In this document: in pieces, positions 18,363-25,859 of the stretch
How positions within the stretch are numbered: position 1 is the stretch's first letter
How the letters are laid out: each line of letters begins with the position of its first letter
From: Qipengyuania flava
GTDB taxonomy: Bacteria > Pseudomonadota > Alphaproteobacteria > Sphingomonadales > Sphingomonadaceae
Assembly (NCBI RefSeq): GCF_011762005.1
Contig: NZ_JAASQU010000001.1
Span: 861,974-925,973, forward strand
DNA: 64,000 nt
Direction: 5' to 3'
Position numbers and translations under genes: made by a program
Notes under the pieces: model-generated
What the model saw: the letters and a program-made list of their open reading frames with translations, nothing else
Told to the model about the DNA's origin: nothing
The model's database searches: none

Positions 18363-19535
18363 TTGGCACATTTCGGCGACATGCAGAACGCGATCTATAA
18401 TGCTGGGTTGAACGGCATCCTGCCCGATTTCCCGGTCGATTTCGCGACGCTGCAAGAACGCGCACAAAGCGCCATTTCTCCCTCCCTGCTCAATTACGTT
18501 CAGGGTGGGTGCGGCGACGAACATACGCAGGATCGCAACGCGCAGGCATTTCATGATTGGGGAATGGTGCCCCGGATGCTGGTCGATTGCTCGGAGCGTG
18601 ACCTGTCCATCGAACTGTTCGGCCTCCGGCTGCCCTCGCCCATTTTCATGGCGCCCATCGGTTTGAACGGCGAGATGTCGCAAGACCGTCGCGGCGATAT
18701 TGCCGCCGCGCAAGCGGCTGCAGAAACGGGCGTACCGTTCTGTGCCTCGACGCTGTCCAACAGCCCGCTCGAGGAAGTGCGCGCGGCGGCTGGTGAAACC
18801 CCCTCCTTCTTCCAGCTCTATACCCCGAAGAACAGGGATCTGGCGCAGAGCCTGATCTCACGCGCCGAACAGTCAGGCTACCGGGCGCTGGTCATCACGC
18901 TCGACACCTGGCTTACCGGTTGGCGACCGCGTGACCTGAACACGGCCAGTTTCCCGCAGCTGCGCGGCAAGGTGCTCGAGAACTACTTCAGCGACCCGGT
19001 TTTCAGGTCGCTGCTGGATGCGCCGCCAGAAGACGACCTGATGGGGGCTGTGCGAATGTGGACCTCGGTTTTCGGACAGGTACTCACATGGGATGATATC
19101 GCGTGTTTTCGCGAAGCCACCTCCATGCCGATCGTGCTCAAGGGCATCTGTCACGGCGATGACGCGCGAAAGGCAAGCGATCTCGGCGTGGACGCGATCT
19201 ACTGCTCGAACCACGGTGGGCGACAGGCAAACGGGGGCATCGCCGCGATCGACATGCTACCCGATGTCGTCGCGGGCGCGGGATCGACCCCGGTGCTGTT
19301 CGACAGCGGGATCCGGTCGGGGACCGACGTGGTGAAGGCGATAGCGTTGGGCGCAACCGCAGTAGGTATCGGGCGCCCCTACACCTACGGCCTCGCGATC
19401 GGAGGTGCGCGCGGCGCTGCACATGTGCTGTCGTCGATATTGGCCGAAGCCGACCTGCTGATGGCGGTTAACGGATACCCCGACATAGACGCGATCCGCG
19501 CCGCTGGAGCGCATTGTCGAGCAGACATTGCATAA
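18363..19535 (+). CDS. FMN-dependent alpha-hydroxy acid oxidase (lactate 2-monooxygenase-like)
   Basis: The 390-residue product belongs to the FMN-dependent alpha-hydroxy acid dehydrogenase family. Visible active-site elements are FQLYTPKNR (substrate-binding Tyr), VLKG (Lys to FMN), and SNHGGRQ (catalytic His and Arg). The stretch TLDTWLTGWRPRDL is typical of lactate 2-monooxygenases within the family. It should oxidise a 2-hydroxy acid with O2. Start chosen: TTG at 18363 with GGGAGA six bases upstream. An ATG six codons later is the alternative. It faces tetR and has O3 in its promoter, so it seems part of the same regulon, perhaps acting on a late hydroxy-acid intermediate (inference). Confidence 0.8.
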   Translation: MAHFGDMQNAIYNAGLNGILPDFPVDFATLQERAQSAISPSLLNYVQGGCGDEHTQDRNAQAFHDWGMVPRMLVDCSERDLSIELFGLRLPSPIFMAPIGLNGEMSQDRRGDIAAAQAAAETGVPFCASTLSNSPLEEVRAAAGETPSFFQLYTPKNRDLAQSLISRAEQSGYRALVITLDTWLTGWRPRDLNTASFPQLRGKVLENYFSDPVFRSLLDAPPEDDLMGAVRMWTSVFGQVLTWDDIACFREATSMPIVLKGICHGDDARKASDLGVDAIYCSNHGGRQANGGIAAIDMLPDVVAGAGSTPVLFDSGIRSGTDVVKAIALGATAVGIGRPYTYGLAIGGARGAAHVLSSILAEADLLMAVNGYPDIDAIRAAGAHCRADIA

Positions 19536-19572
19536 CCCGCGCGAAAGAAGACAACCGAACCGCGATAGTCCC

Positions 19573-19584
19573 GGGGGGGGGGGG
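19573..19584. repeat. Run of 12 G residues
   Basis: Twelve consecutive G follow CCC at 19570-19572 in the gap between the flavoenzyme gene stop and the damaged merR gene. Both flanking genes converge here, so the tract is not in a promoter. Such tracts slip easily in replication and are also prone to length errors in sequencing. Confidence 0.9.
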
Positions 19585-19653
19585 CGGGTTGTAAACGTGC
19601 CTACCTAAAATAATCCATGCGAGTTGCAGCTGGGAATCCCGACCCTCCGATTA

Positions 19654-20052
19654 TCAACTTCGCGCTCCGTTCGCCAAGCTCTCCACGATCCGACACTGAC
19701 CGATCTTGTCGGTATCGCAGGTTGCGAGCATGCGGCTCTATTCGTCTCGCATCGCGGTGAGATCATCAATCTTCCTTTGCACCACGTCAATCTGGGATCG
19801 CGCAAGCCGATCGACATCCTGGCATGGCTTGTCGTCGCGATCGGACAACGCCAGCAACTCGCGCACCTGCGCCATGCTGAAGCCAAGCTCGCGCGCCCGC
19901 CGCACGAAGGTGAGCGTCGCCAAGTGATCTTCTGAATAGTCGCGATAGTTGCTGTCGGTTCGATCTGCGTATGGGAGAATGCCTTCTCGCTCATAATAGC
20001 GGATGGTTTCCGCCTTTGTGCCGGTTGCCTGTGCCAGTTCGCCGATACGCAT
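19654..20052 (-). pseudogene. CadR/PbrR-like MerR-family metal regulator with internal stop
   Basis: The 5' part encodes a typical MerR HTH (MRIGELAQATGTKAETIRYYEREGIL) and dimerisation helix, with Cys77 in DKPCQDVD. Codon 105 (19738-19740) is TAG. Past it the same frame continues as S-R-M-L-A-T-C-D-T-D-K-I-G-Q-C-R-I-V-E-S-L to a TGA at 19654, which completes a normal 132-residue protein. The three cysteines then fall at 77, 112 and 120, nearly the CadR pattern (77, 112, 119). As sequenced, the product lacks two of three metal ligands and may repress without responding, be non-functional, or depend on readthrough. It is divergent from a cation transporter across a classic MerR promoter. Confidence 0.8.
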
Positions 20053-20055
20053 TAC

Positions 20056-20086
20056 TTGACCTTGTAGCTGCTACAAGGTGCATATG
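20056..20086 (+). promoter_or_regulatory. MerR-type promoter/operator between merR and the cation transporter
   Basis: A -35-like TTGACC (20056-20061) and a -10-like CATATG (20081-20086) are 19 bases apart, longer than the normal 17. The spacer is filled by a perfect dyad at 20059-20079 with 10-base arms (ACCTTGTAGC and its complement) around one T. This is the layout of MerR-family activated promoters, where metal-bound regulator untwists the long spacer. It reads toward the transporter and lies four bases outside the merR start. Confidence 0.85.
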
Positions 20087-20119
20087 TGCCTGCGACTCGA
20101 ACGTTGCAAGGAGCGCGGC

Positions 20120-20740
20120 ATGGGCAAATCCTGCTGCCAGACACCCGAACCGAACCAGAACCCGCACAATAATCCGCGCTGGCGTGCGATCCTGTGGATC
20201 GCGCTTGTCGCCAATGCAGCGATGTTCGTGGTCGAGATAATCGCCGGTGTTGCCGCCGATTCCCGCGCGCTCCAAGCCGACGCGCTGGATTTCTTTGCGG
20301 ATGCTGCCAATTACGCCATCAGCCTTGGCGTTGCGGGCATGGCCTTGGCATCACGCGCGAAGGCCGCTCTGTTGAAGGCGGCGACAATGCTGGCCTTTGG
20401 GCTGTGGGTGGTCGGCTCCGCGCTCTACGGACTGATTGGAGGGTCGAATCCGGAGCCGCAGGCCATGGGTATGATCGGCGCTCTGGCTCTGTTCGTGAAT
20501 GTGATCGTGGCGGTCATGCTGTTCCGCTATCGCGAGGGCGACGCGAACATGCGCTCTGCCTGGATTTGCTCGCGCAACGACGCACTCGGCAATATAGCCG
20601 TTCTCGGCGCGGCGCTCGGCGTGTGCGGCACGGGACAAGCATGGCCTGATCTGCTGATCGCGAGCGTTATGGCAGGCCTAGCCTTATGGGCCGCCGCAGA
20701 GATCTTCCGGAAGGCGCGGCGCGAGCTCGCACACGGATAA
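20120..20740 (+). CDS. Small cation transporter (CDF-like, no cytoplasmic C-terminal domain)
   Basis: The 206-residue, six-helix membrane protein resembles the transmembrane half of cation diffusion facilitators. Helix 2 has D57-x3-D61 (ALDFFAD), matching the YiiP site. Helix 5 has C150-x3-D154 (CSRND), where Zn/Cd transporters have HxxxD. The N-terminus carries CCQ and a short His/Asn-rich stretch. It probably exports a divalent metal, and the Cys suggests a softer ion such as Cd, Pb or Zn, which would fit the CadR-like regulator (inference). Start ATG at 20120 has AGGAG seven bases upstream. An ATG at 20078 would overlap the operator. The TonB receptor follows after 34 bases. Confidence 0.82.
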   Translation: MGKSCCQTPEPNQNPHNNPRWRAILWIALVANAAMFVVEIIAGVAADSRALQADALDFFADAANYAISLGVAGMALASRAKAALLKAATMLAFGLWVVGSALYGLIGGSNPEPQAMGMIGALALFVNVIVAVMLFRYREGDANMRSAWICSRNDALGNIAVLGAALGVCGTGQAWPDLLIASVMAGLALWAAAEIFRKARRELAHG

Positions 20741-20774
20741 GCTCTCACATCAATTCCAAGAAGAAAGACCAATC

Positions 20775-22769
20775 GTGACCAACGCCATGCGCGCCGCGCT
20801 GCTGCTCGGTGCAGCCTCCCCTTTCATATTCTCGATGCCCGCCGCCGCCCAGGACGCGGGGTCGGTCGGGGATGACCATGCCCAGGCCGAAGCGAGAGCT
20901 GAACACGGAGAGGATAATCATGAAATCATCGTCCAGGGAACGCGCTCGGGTCGACGAGTGCAAGACGAGCCGATCCGTGTCGAGGTGATCGCCGGCGAGG
21001 AAATCGAAGAGAAGGCGATCATGCGTCCGGGCAATATCGCGATGCTGGTCAACGAGACCGGCGGTGTCCGCGTACAAGTGACCTCGCCCGCCCTCGGTGC
21101 AGCAAATATTCGCATCCAGGGCCTGGAAGGCCGATATACACAACTGCTTGCCGACAACCTCCCGCTTTACGGCGGGCAGGCATCATCGCTGGGTCTGTTG
21201 CAGATCCCGCCGACCGATCTCGGTCAGGTGGAGGTCATCAAGGGTTCGGCCTCGGCGCTCTACGGCGCCTCTGCTCTGGGCGGCGTTATCAACCTCATTT
21301 CCAAGCGCCCCCGCGACGAATTCGAAGCCGAAGTGCTGGGAAATGTCACGACGCGGGGCGGACAGGACCTGACCGCCTATGCTGCGGCACCACTGAACGA
21401 GACTACAGGACTTTCGCTCACCGCCGGTGCGCACCGCCAGAGCGGGCAGGACCTCGATGGCGACGGCTGGTACGACATGGCCGCTTACGACCGGCTGACT
21501 GCAAGGCCGCGGTTCCAATGGGACGGCGATGACGGGTCATCGGTCTACCTGACCATAGGCGCAATGACCGAAGACCGGGTGGGCGGCACGCTGCCCGGCA
21601 GGACGGTGCCCGATGGCACAGCGTATCCGCAGACGCAGGATACCGAGCGTTTCGATGCAGGGCTGGTCGCGGCAACACCCCTTTCGGACTCTGCGACGCT
21701 CAACCTGCGCGCTTCGGCCATGCGCCAAGACCATTTGCATCGTTACGGCGCAGTCGTCGAAGATGACCACCACACCAGCCTTTTCGGCGAAGCCTCGGTT
21801 TCGGGCGGCAGCGGCGCAACCTCGTGGATCGGCGGCATCGCCTTCCAGTCCGATGGATTCCGGTCCGAGACATTTCCGGCCTTCGATTACACCTACGATG
21901 TTCCGGGCGTCTTCGCGCAGCTCGAACAGGAAGCAACGCTCGACCTGACGCTAGCTGCGAGCGCGCGTGTCGATTTCCATGACGAGTTCGGAACACAGTT
22001 CAGCCCGCGGCTTTCCGCGCTTTACCGTCCGGGCAACTGGACCATCCGCGGTTCGCTTGGCGGTGGGTTCTTCGCGCCGACTCCCTTTGTCGATGCGATT
22101 GCAGCAGCGGGTCTTTCCCGGCTCAGGCCGCTAGGGGACCTCGAAGCGGAGACGGCGCAAACCGCATCGCTCGATCTTGGCTATGCCGACGGCCCCTGGG
22201 AGGCCAACCTGACGCTGTTTGGTGCGGATATCGAGAATGCCACGCGCCTTCGCGAGATCGCGACTGACAGGGTTGAGCTGGTCAATATTGACGGCACGAC
22301 ACGCGTTCGCGGAACCGAAATCCTGCTCCGTTTCAAGCAGGATGGTTTTACGGTGACCGGCAGTTACGTCTTCGTCGATGCGACCGAACCCGAAGCATCA
22401 GGTAATGGCCGCCGCGAAGTTCCGCTGACACCCAAGCACACGGCCGGCCTAGTCGGCATGTGGGAGGAGCATGGCAAGGGCCGGATTGGGATAGAGGCCT
22501 ATTACACAGGCGAACAGGCGCTCGAAGACAATCCCTATCGAACGCGCTCTCGCCCCTATCTGCATCTGGGCATTCTCGGTGAGATCACGATCGGCAAGAT
22601 CAGCCTGTTCGCGAATGCGGAAAATCTGCTCGACGTACGCCAGACGAAATACGACCCGCTTCTGCTGCCGCAGCGCGCAGCCAGCGGGCAATGGACAGTC
22701 GATGCATGGGCACCGCTGGAAGGTTTCATCCTCAACGGCGGCATCCGGCTGCGGTTCGGCGGACACTGA
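20775..22769 (+). CDS. TonB-dependent receptor linked to the metal cassette
   Basis: The 664-residue receptor has a signal peptide (about 1-26, ending AAAQ), then a short His/Asp/Glu-rich segment (about 27-48) that could bind metal, a TonB box-like EIIVQGTR, a plug with VEVIKGSASALYGASALGGVINLIS, and a barrel ending in Phe-Gly-Gly-His. The plug resembles the BtuB/ZnuD/FepA group more than the large catabolic receptors. Being in one unit with the small cation transporter under a MerR-type promoter, it probably handles metal or a metal chelate. Start GTG at 20775 follows AAGAAAGA; ATG at 20787 is an alternative. Confidence 0.85.
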   Translation: MTNAMRAALLLGAASPFIFSMPAAAQDAGSVGDDHAQAEARAEHGEDNHEIIVQGTRSGRRVQDEPIRVEVIAGEEIEEKAIMRPGNIAMLVNETGGVRVQVTSPALGAANIRIQGLEGRYTQLLADNLPLYGGQASSLGLLQIPPTDLGQVEVIKGSASALYGASALGGVINLISKRPRDEFEAEVLGNVTTRGGQDLTAYAAAPLNETTGLSLTAGAHRQSGQDLDGDGWYDMAAYDRLTARPRFQWDGDDGSSVYLTIGAMTEDRVGGTLPGRTVPDGTAYPQTQDTERFDAGLVAATPLSDSATLNLRASAMRQDHLHRYGAVVEDDHHTSLFGEASVSGGSGATSWIGGIAFQSDGFRSETFPAFDYTYDVPGVFAQLEQEATLDLTLAASARVDFHDEFGTQFSPRLSALYRPGNWTIRGSLGGGFFAPTPFVDAIAAAGLSRLRPLGDLEAETAQTASLDLGYADGPWEANLTLFGADIENATRLREIATDRVELVNIDGTTRVRGTEILLRFKQDGFTVTGSYVFVDATEPEASGNGRREVPLTPKHTAGLVGMWEEHGKGRIGIEAYYTGEQALEDNPYRTRSRPYLHLGILGEITIGKISLFANAENLLDVRQTKYDPLLLPQRAASGQWTVDAWAPLEGFILNGGIRLRFGGH

Positions 22770-23074
22770 ATCGGAGAAGGCTTCCTAAGGCAAGTGTCCT
22801 GCGGTTCACAGCAAGACGAAGCGAAAATGGTCGCTCGCGACCAAGTCCATCTCCACCATTATTCCCAATTGGGGATGGATCGCGATAACAATCGCCGCCG
22901 ACTCATATCTAGCCGCAGGCGGGAAGTGCTGGCCCTTGCTCTGCCCCCGGAGAGGGGGGCCGCAAGATCGACTCATGACTTTGCGCCTAGCCGGAATGGA
23001 CTTCGGAGTTTACTCAAAGGTCTCGCATTGACTCTCACGGACCCAAACGCCGCCCCGGCCCGTCTGATCTTTGT
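22770..23074. other. Gap without a supported gene
   Basis: No frame here has a convincing start, ribosome site or protein pattern. A six-base-pair GC hairpin (GCCCCC and GGGGGC around 22943-22960) lies here but has no following T run, so a terminator is not supported. The converging receptor and thioesterase genes both end at its borders. Confidence 0.5.
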
Positions 23075-23500
23075 TCAGCGAGGGTAGAGTATCATCTGAG
23101 TGCAGCGGAACAACGCTATCGTCTTGCTCGACGCAGCATTTACCACTTCGGCATCCCACACTTGCGTGCTCCTTCCTCCATGCTTGAGAGTGGCCGCGCA
23201 AGTGACAGTGTCGCCAAGTTTCGCGGATCCGAGATAGTTCGCTTTCAGCTCGATCGTAGTGAAATTGGCGGCCCCGTCCGGGAGCGAGGCCATGCAACCG
23301 TAGCCACAAGCGGAATCTGCCAATGCGATTATCGACGCAGCGTGCAGATATCCATTTGGCGCTAGGTGCTGCTTTGCGACAACGAAGCTACCGTGCGCCC
23401 GGCCATTGATTACCTCTTTCCAAACCAGTTTCAGCTGGCCGGGAAGCATCCCTTCCTGACGCGCGGTCAATTCTGCCGATATATCCGTTTCGGTCGCCAT
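23075..23500 (-). CDS. PaaI-family hotdog thioesterase
   Basis: The 141-residue hotdog-fold protein shows the PaaI-type pattern HLAPNGYLHAASIIALADSACGYGC, where the helix and the Asp of ALADS form the usual active-site region, followed by TTIELKANYLGSAKLGD. Proteins of this family hydrolyse aromatic or acyl-CoA thioesters in the cytoplasm. It is alone between an empty gap and a divergent damaged exporter gene, so context gives no substrate. Start ATG at 23498-23500, with GGGAGAG about ten bases upstream. Confidence 0.82.
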   Translation of the reverse strand: MATETDISAELTARQEGMLPGQLKLVWKEVINGRAHGSFVVAKQHLAPNGYLHAASIIALADSACGYGCMASLPDGAANFTTIELKANYLGSAKLGDTVTCAATLKHGGRSTQVWDAEVVNAASSKTIALFRCTQMILYPR

Positions 23501-23725
23501 TGCGCCTGGCTCTCCCTTTCCATCTTGAGACTACCTGCGTGTGCATGAGCACCGAGTATTGAGCTGCAACGTCCATTCGCGCGGTAGCGATCATTCCGCT
23601 TCGCCCTTTGCCGAAGCTGGTGTTGAAGACAACCGCTACCGCGCCCACGTACCGGGAGAGAAAAGTTCTGTGCGCCCATCGAAGAGCGCCACTTCGCCCG
23701 ATCGATTGTTACTGGGAGGCCTGGA

Positions 23726-24042
23726 TTGGCTTGGATATTGCTCGTTCTTGCCGGCCTGTTTGAGATTGGCGGCCCGTGGGGCTGAAAATGGCGCAAGAGC
23801 CTGCGACCCGGATCACCGGAATTGCAATTGCCGTGCTCTTCATGATGTTTAGTGGGGCGTTGCTTTGGTATGCCCAGAAGCAGATCCCGCTTGGCACCGC
23901 CTACGCAGTGTGGACTGGTATCGGGGCGGCAGGCACGTTCTTCGTGGGTGTAATTGCTTACGGCGATCCAACATCGTTCTTGCGATACTTGGGTGTCGTT
24001 CTGATCATCGCTGGGGTCGCAACCCTGAAGTTGGCGAACTAG
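23726..24042 (+). pseudogene. SMR-family small multidrug exporter, broken by a one-base deletion
   Basis: A TTG with GGGAGG six bases upstream starts M-A-W-I-L-L-V-L-A-G-L-F-E-I-G, the standard first helix with its essential Glu. The frame then reaches a stop at the TGA after GTGGGGC. From 23776 the next frame continues V-G-L-K, then IPLGTAYAVWTGIGAAGTF and the last helix to 24042. Only five bases (GGCCC, 23771-23775) separate the two parts. One added T would give G-W-P-V-G-L-K and a normal 105-residue SMR protein of the SugE/EmrE type. Either the gene is dead or the read has an error at this spot. An internal ATG at 23788 would give only the last three helices. Confidence 0.8.
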
Positions 24043-24152
24043 CCGGTTTCGCTCCAATTTCCGTCGTTCCTCCATGGTCACGGTTCGGTGAAAACGGACG
24101 TTGCTATCCTCACCTTATTCGGGCGGGGCCTTCCGCCTCGGCGACCCTCCCG

Positions 24153-25466
24153 TCAGACTGCCGACGAAAACTGTCTCGCAATCGGTTGCCGGTGCGCATC
24201 GAAGAGAGATGCTATCGTGCGAGCGTAGGGCAGGCCCTCAGGCAGTATCTCGAGCCGATGACCGGTTATCGACACCAGCCCGCGCTCGGCGAATGGCTGC
24301 AGCGCCTTACCGACCGAGCTCAGGATGTCGGTGCTCAGTTGCGCCCTCCCACGACAAAGCAACCTCTCGATTATCGCCCCGCGGCGACGGTCGTCAGCAG
24401 TTCGGATCACGCCTCTGTTTGCCGACAGGGCCGATCGGGAACTGAGCATGCGATAGCGGCCGCTGTTCTTTTCGTTCTGTGCAAGCAGTTCCGGAAAACT
24501 GCTGATCGCCGATGCGCCCAGCCCGATCAGGATGTCGCTGGGATCGTCGGTGAACCCCTGAAAGTTACGCCGCAGGGTTCCGTCCAGCGCCGCGCGGGCA
24601 AGCGGGTCCCCGCCCGGCTTGGCGAAATGGTCGAAACCGATCGGCGCGTAGCCATGCGTCGCGAAATAGGCGTATCCCATCTCGGCCATGGCGAAGCGCT
24701 TGCGCTGGTCTGGCAGGTTGCTGCCATCGATCACCCGCTGCCGGGGCACGATATGCGGCACATGGGCGTAGCCGAACAGCGCGACCCGGTCAGCGCCGAG
24801 CACGCGGGTACGCTGCAAACTGTCTTCGAGATCGTGCATCGTCTGACCCGGCAGTCCGTACATCAGATCGAAATTGAGCGACGTCACCCCCGCCCCGCGC
24901 AGCCAGTCGACGGTCTGGACGATGCAATCCTCCGATTGCACCCGGCCGATCGCCTCCTGACACTGGGCCGAGAAGGTCTGAACGCCCAGGCTTGCGCGTT
25001 CGATGCCGACCCGTCCGATCACGTCGGCCCATTCTCGCGTGATGGTTCGCGGATCGAGCTCTATCGAGAAGGTCGGATTGGACACATGAAGGTTCGCAAG
25101 CAGGCTGTCGACCAGACGTTGGAAGTCGTCAGGCTCGATGGCGTTCGGACTGCCCCCTCCGAAGGCGACCCGCGCGATTCGGGCAGATTCCGGCAGCAGC
25201 GCAGCGACCAGCTCGATCTCATGGTGGAGTGCAGCCAGATAGGTCTCGAGCCGCTGACGCCGGCCTGATGTAGCCGTGTTGCATCCGCAATAGTGACATA
25301 TCTTCTCGCAGAACGGGATGTGGACGTAGAGCGAGATGTCGCCTTCCGCCTCCTCCAGCGCGCGCCTATGCAGGCCGGTGTCGATATCGCCGAATTCGAC
25401 GGCGGTGGGATAGCTCGTGTAACGGGGCACAGGCTTGGCGAGCAGGTCGGAGTAGTATGTCCACAT
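24153..25466 (-). CDS. hemN: Oxygen-independent coproporphyrinogen III oxidase (radical SAM)
   Basis: The 437-residue product has the HemN start pattern KPVPRYTSYPTA and the radical-SAM cysteine motif PFCEKICHYCGC, with the extra Cys typical of HemN, then FGGGSPN, ELDPR and FDLMYGLPGQT. It converts coproporphyrinogen III to protoporphyrinogen IX without oxygen in heme synthesis. It is slightly shorter than E. coli HemN but within range. It sits directly downstream of the cbb3 oxidase cluster, which needs heme under low oxygen, and has an FNR-type box 34 bases before its ATG. Confidence 0.95.
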   Translation of the reverse strand: MWTYYSDLLAKPVPRYTSYPTAVEFGDIDTGLHRRALEEAEGDISLYVHIPFCEKICHYCGCNTATSGRRQRLETYLAALHHEIELVAALLPESARIARVAFGGGSPNAIEPDDFQRLVDSLLANLHVSNPTFSIELDPRTITREWADVIGRVGIERASLGVQTFSAQCQEAIGRVQSEDCIVQTVDWLRGAGVTSLNFDLMYGLPGQTMHDLEDSLQRTRVLGADRVALFGYAHVPHIVPRQRVIDGSNLPDQRKRFAMAEMGYAYFATHGYAPIGFDHFAKPGGDPLARAALDGTLRRNFQGFTDDPSDILIGLGASAISSFPELLAQNEKNSGRYRMLSSRSALSANRGVIRTADDRRRGAIIERLLCRGRAQLSTDILSSVGKALQPFAERGLVSITGHRLEILPEGLPYARTIASLFDAHRQPIARQFSSAV

Positions 25467-25497
25467 GTGGGCCTAGTGAGGCTACCCGCCGTGCGCG

Positions 25498-25707
25498 TCA
25501 TTGCGCCAGATCAAATCTCTTGCGGCATGATCTCGCATGGCACGCCTTCACAGTACAAGGTTCCTCGCGCGCTGGCTTACGATCGATGGGGATTTCCACC
25601 GCCCCCCCGTTACAAAGCTTGGCTGTGATGGTTCGCGCGGGCTGCGGCAGCGGCCCGACCGCAAGCGGCAACAGCACGAGGATACCGGAGAGAACGGGGC
25701 CGTTCAT
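25498..25707 (-). CDS. Small exported protein at the end of the cco cluster
   Basis: A 69-residue product starts at an ATG overlapping the ccoS stop (ATGA). The first 24 residues (MNGPVLSGILVLLPLAVGPL...) form a signal peptide or membrane anchor. The rest is basic with three Cys (LCNGG, EPCTVKACHARSC area gives several) and no known domain that I recognise. Its translational coupling to ccoS supports it being a real gene linked to oxidase assembly, but its function is unknown. The hemN FNR-type box lies within its last codons. Confidence 0.6.
   Translation of the reverse strand: MNGPVLSGILVLLPLAVGPLPQPARTITAKLCNGGAVEIPIDRKPAREEPCTVKACHARSCRKRFDLAQ
25501..25514. promoter_or_regulatory. FNR/FixK-type box before hemN
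   Basis: Toward hemN the sequence reads TTGATCTGGCGCAA. One half site is perfect (TTGAT) and the other is degenerate against TTGAT-N4-ATCAA. It overlaps the last codons of the small exported-protein gene, and its near edge is 34 bases before the hemN start. Confidence 0.55.
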
Positions 25708-25859
25708 CGTTCGTCCTCGTCCTCTTCGTCGATCAGTATACGCTGCGCTGCGCCATCGAGGTCCTCGAACTGGCCGCGCTTCATGGCCCAGAAGAACGCG
25801 GTGAGCCCGAGCATGCCGAGCCCCAGTGCAATCGGAATAAGGAAGGCGAGGCCGCTCAT
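25704..25859 (-). CDS. ccoS: cbb3 oxidase assembly protein CcoS
   Basis: The 51-residue product begins M-S-G-L-A-F-L-I-P-I-A-L-G-L-G, has a single transmembrane helix, then FFWAMKRGQFEDLDG, the hallmark of CcoS, and an acidic tail. CcoS is a small membrane protein needed for cofactor insertion into cbb3 cytochrome oxidase. The start overlaps the ccoI stop by four bases and the stop overlaps the next small gene. Confidence 0.95.
   Translation of the reverse strand: MSGLAFLIPIALGLGMLGLTAFFWAMKRGQFEDLDGAAQRILIDEEDEDER

Noticed and set aside
17542..18465. Longer 307-codon version of the TetR protein
   Set aside because: The first 94 codons overlap the operator and the divergent flavoenzyme gene and have no TetR similarity.
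20078..20119. Earlier ATG start for the small cation transporter
   Set aside because: It lies inside the MerR operator and -10 region; the ATG at 20120 has a proper AGGAG.
22943..22960. GC hairpin as a Rho-independent terminator
   Set aside because: Only six pairs and no T run on either strand.
23541..23725. Guanidine riboswitch before the SMR gene
   Set aside because: SugE-like exporters often have one, but I could not find the conserved ykkC, mini-ykkC or guanidine-III core sequences here.
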